Positions 62,555 through 64,000 of a stretch of DNA of 64,000 bases are shown piece by piece; position 1 is the stretch's first letter; each line of letters opens with the position of its first letter. Where the stretch lies: NCBI RefSeq assembly GCF_016772475.1, contig NZ_CP068595.1, forward strand, positions 5,270,001 through 5,334,000, in the 5' to 3' direction. Made by a program: the position numbers and the translations under genes. The notes below the pieces were generated by a model. The model was not told the DNA's origin, searched no databases, and saw nothing but the letters and a program-made list of their open reading frames with translations. This DNA is from Paenibacillus sonchi. Its GTDB lineage: Bacteria; Bacillota; Bacilli; Paenibacillales; Paenibacillaceae.

Positions 62555-63876
62555 AGACATTGGGATCAGCTCAGTGGATAACGACACTAAAGCTCTGGCT
62601 GTCCTGTATCGTGGAATGGCTGCTGTTCCTTCCGGTGTGGATCGTACTGCAGAAGTATCTGCAGCCGGAGGAAGCTGTGCTTCCCTGGATGTATACCTTG
62701 CCGCTTGTTTCCATGACAGGCGTACTCCTCCGGGAAAAATGCAACCGGAAATGGAAGCAGCTGCTGGCGGCGCTTATATTGGGTGCGCTGGCGGGAGCTC
62801 TGGCAGGTGCATATGCATTGAAGGAAATTCCCCTCTATGCAGGTGCTGCCATATGCGCTTATCTGGGGACGACGGCTGCCGGCCGGGATCGCAGGCTCAG
62901 ACTCTATGTTGCCGGGATCGCATTATATTTTGCCGCAACTATTGCTTTTGCCAGGGTTCCGCTGCTGAAGCCGAGTGTTGCAGGTTTAACCTGGAGCGGC
63001 AGCTTATGCCTGGTCCTGGCCTTGCTGGATACCAACACCAGCCATTTGCGTTATAGTTCCTTCTCGGGGGCTGGCACTCCGCTGCCGGCAGGACTGCGGA
63101 GGCATAACCGGCTGTTTGTGCTGTTGTTCATCACGGTTGCCGCAGTGCTTGCAGCGGGAGCAGGCAAAGCGTTGGGAACACTCATCTGGCATGCCGCGCA
63201 GGCATTCTTCGGCTGGTTAGGCCGTCTATTCTCCGGCTCCGGCGAGAGCGAGCCGCTGCAAGTAGCTCTGCCTCCGGTCATGCCCGAAATGCCGCCGGCC
63301 GAAACGCAAAAGCGGGGCTTGCTGTCGGTGCTCCTTGATTATGCTTTTTATGCCTTCGGAGCGGCAGTGCTGGCGGTAGTGCTGTATTACGGTCTCCGCT
63401 GGCTGTACCGCAATACGGGAGGATTGTGGCGGAAGTTCATCGATTCCCTGCTGTCCTTGCTGCGAAAAGAGTCAATTCCGAACAATACCGCTTACCGGGA
63501 CGAAGAGAAAAGCATCTTCACCTGGGAGAAGACGGTACAGGGCGTCAGAGATTATTGGCGGAACCGGCTGGCGTCCGCTTCCAGACGGGACCGCTGGGAA
63601 GGAATGAACGGGGGTCGCGAGCGGACCCGCTGGCTGTACCGCCATTGGCTGCAGGCCAAACGTGCTGAAGGATATTTGCAGAGGAATTATCTTACACCGC
63701 AAGAAACCATGGCAGATATTGCGGAATGGAATGCAGGGAGAAAGCGCCAGCGAAAGAATGAAGCGGCTGCCGCAGCGTCCGCTGAGCTTCTCCAATTCTA
63801 CAATCAGGCCAGATACGGGGCTGCTGAGCTTCCGGAATCAGAGGTACTGCGGCTGAAAGAAAAACTGAAATTATAA
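62551..63876 (+). CDS. Multi-pass membrane protein of the MoxR-DUF58 operon (DUF4129-like C terminus)
   Basis: A 441-residue protein. About eight membrane segments (about 15-310, including the last near 265-285) are followed by a soluble basic tail (RRDRWEGMNGGRERTRWLYRHWLQAKRAEGYLQRNYLTPQETMADIAEW) that resembles DUF4129-type tails. It is the third gene of the operon, overlapping the DUF58 gene by four bases. The function is unknown, probably membrane-anchored assembly with MoxR. Confidence 0.85.
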   Translation: MKTLGSAQWITTLKLWLSCIVEWLLFLPVWIVLQKYLQPEEAVLPWMYTLPLVSMTGVLLREKCNRKWKQLLAALILGALAGALAGAYALKEIPLYAGAAICAYLGTTAAGRDRRLRLYVAGIALYFAATIAFARVPLLKPSVAGLTWSGSLCLVLALLDTNTSHLRYSSFSGAGTPLPAGLRRHNRLFVLLFITVAAVLAAGAGKALGTLIWHAAQAFFGWLGRLFSGSGESEPLQVALPPVMPEMPPAETQKRGLLSVLLDYAFYAFGAAVLAVVLYYGLRWLYRNTGGLWRKFIDSLLSLLRKESIPNNTAYRDEEKSIFTWEKTVQGVRDYWRNRLASASRRDRWEGMNGGRERTRWLYRHWLQAKRAEGYLQRNYLTPQETMADIAEWNAGRKRQRKNEAAAAASAELLQFYNQARYGAAELPESEVLRLKEKLKL

Positions 63877-63910
63877 TCGTTTCAGGTCATTAGCAGGAGG
63901 GAGGCTCAAC

Positions 63911-64000
63911 GTGGTTACCTATTTACGCGGAGAACTGGCAAAGGAAGCGAAAGTGAATATTGAAACCTTGAGGTATTACGAGAAGCATGGTCTGCTTCCC
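63911..64000 (+). CDS. MerR family transcriptional regulator (3' partial)
   Basis: GTG 63911 with GGAGGGAGG upstream opens MVTYLRGELAKEAKVNIETL and then RYYEKHGLLP, the MerR DNA-binding start. The ligand and target lie beyond the window. Confidence 0.8.
   Translation, partial: MVTYLRGELAKEAKVNIETLRYYEKHGLLP

Noticed and set aside
1..64000. tRNA, rRNA or prophage genes
   Set aside because: No tRNA or rRNA sequences and no phage structural or integrase genes were recognised anywhere in the window.

Overview
The window looks like a chromosomal stretch from an endospore-forming Firmicute, most likely Paenibacillus or a close relative. Evidence: near-50% GC with strong AGGAGG-type ribosome binding sites and frequent GTG/TTG starts; a divergent Rtp-like replication terminator protein; YteA, DUF1657 and DUF421 (YetF) genes of the sporulation repertoire; a GlcT-type RNA antiterminator system; and many sugar oxidoreductase, pectate lyase and GH105 genes. 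The genus is inferred from gene content and style; no rRNA gene is present to settle it.

Layout. 1-2.7 kb: end of smc, then ftsY. 3-6.4 kb: a three-gene operon (circularly permuted ATP-grasp, alpha-E, transglutaminase-like). 6.5-13.5 kb: SDR oxidoreductase, DUF2087 regulator plus GIY-YIG protein, DUF1992 protein, hrpB helicase (frameshifted as sequenced), YflT stress protein. 13.6-17.1 kb: AT-rich island with a CruF-like membrane protein and divergent TetR, then two single-gene units (a GNAT and a GNAT-like unknown) separated by copies of a short palindromic repeat. 18-22.4 kb: rtp homologue, yteA, DivIVA/GpsB-like gene, large hybrid histidine kinase. 22.4-25.6 kb: glcT-EIIA-EIICB PTS operon with a recognisable RAT/terminator antitermination leader. 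25.9-29.5 kb: ECF sigma, anti-sigma and ABC exporter genes in one coupled operon. 29.5-41.3 kb: HxlR/GTP cyclohydrolase II pair, ABC-2 exporter trio, ROK kinase with an in-frame stop, two TetR-MFS drug-efflux pairs, a secreted stalk-domain protein. 41.3-53 kb: EamA/LysR divergent pair, LacI-Gfo/Idh-ThuA-Gfo/Idh operon, a complete IS4-family insertion sequence, a 52-bp tandem satellite, then AraC, a TIM-barrel isomerase and another Gfo/Idh. 53-64 kb: AraC with GH105 hydrolase, DUF1657 and DUF421 genes, PL9 pectate lyase, a germination-permease remnant, the MoxR-DUF58-membrane protein operon, and the start of a MerR gene.

Two themes run through the window. First, intergenic DNA is rich in dispersed repeats: at least three families recur here, one of them split by the IS with a clean 9-bp target duplication. 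A nine-unit, 52-bp tandem array with a palindromic GTTGTACAAC core and a cluster of CTAACG/CGTTAG hairpins flanking single genes are the most unusual non-coding structures. Second, eight long genes are each broken by what looks like exactly one missing base in a homopolymer run (G, C, A or T). Restoring one base repairs every one of them, so these are probably base-calling errors in the assembly rather than pseudogenes. One +1 shift and one amber codon are separate cases.

The metabolic picture is a soil or plant-associated saprophyte: pectate lyase PL9, GH105 unsaturated rhamnogalacturonyl hydrolase, several sugar dehydrogenases and ThuA, and a GlcNAc-type PTS, all under local AraC, LacI or GlcT control.
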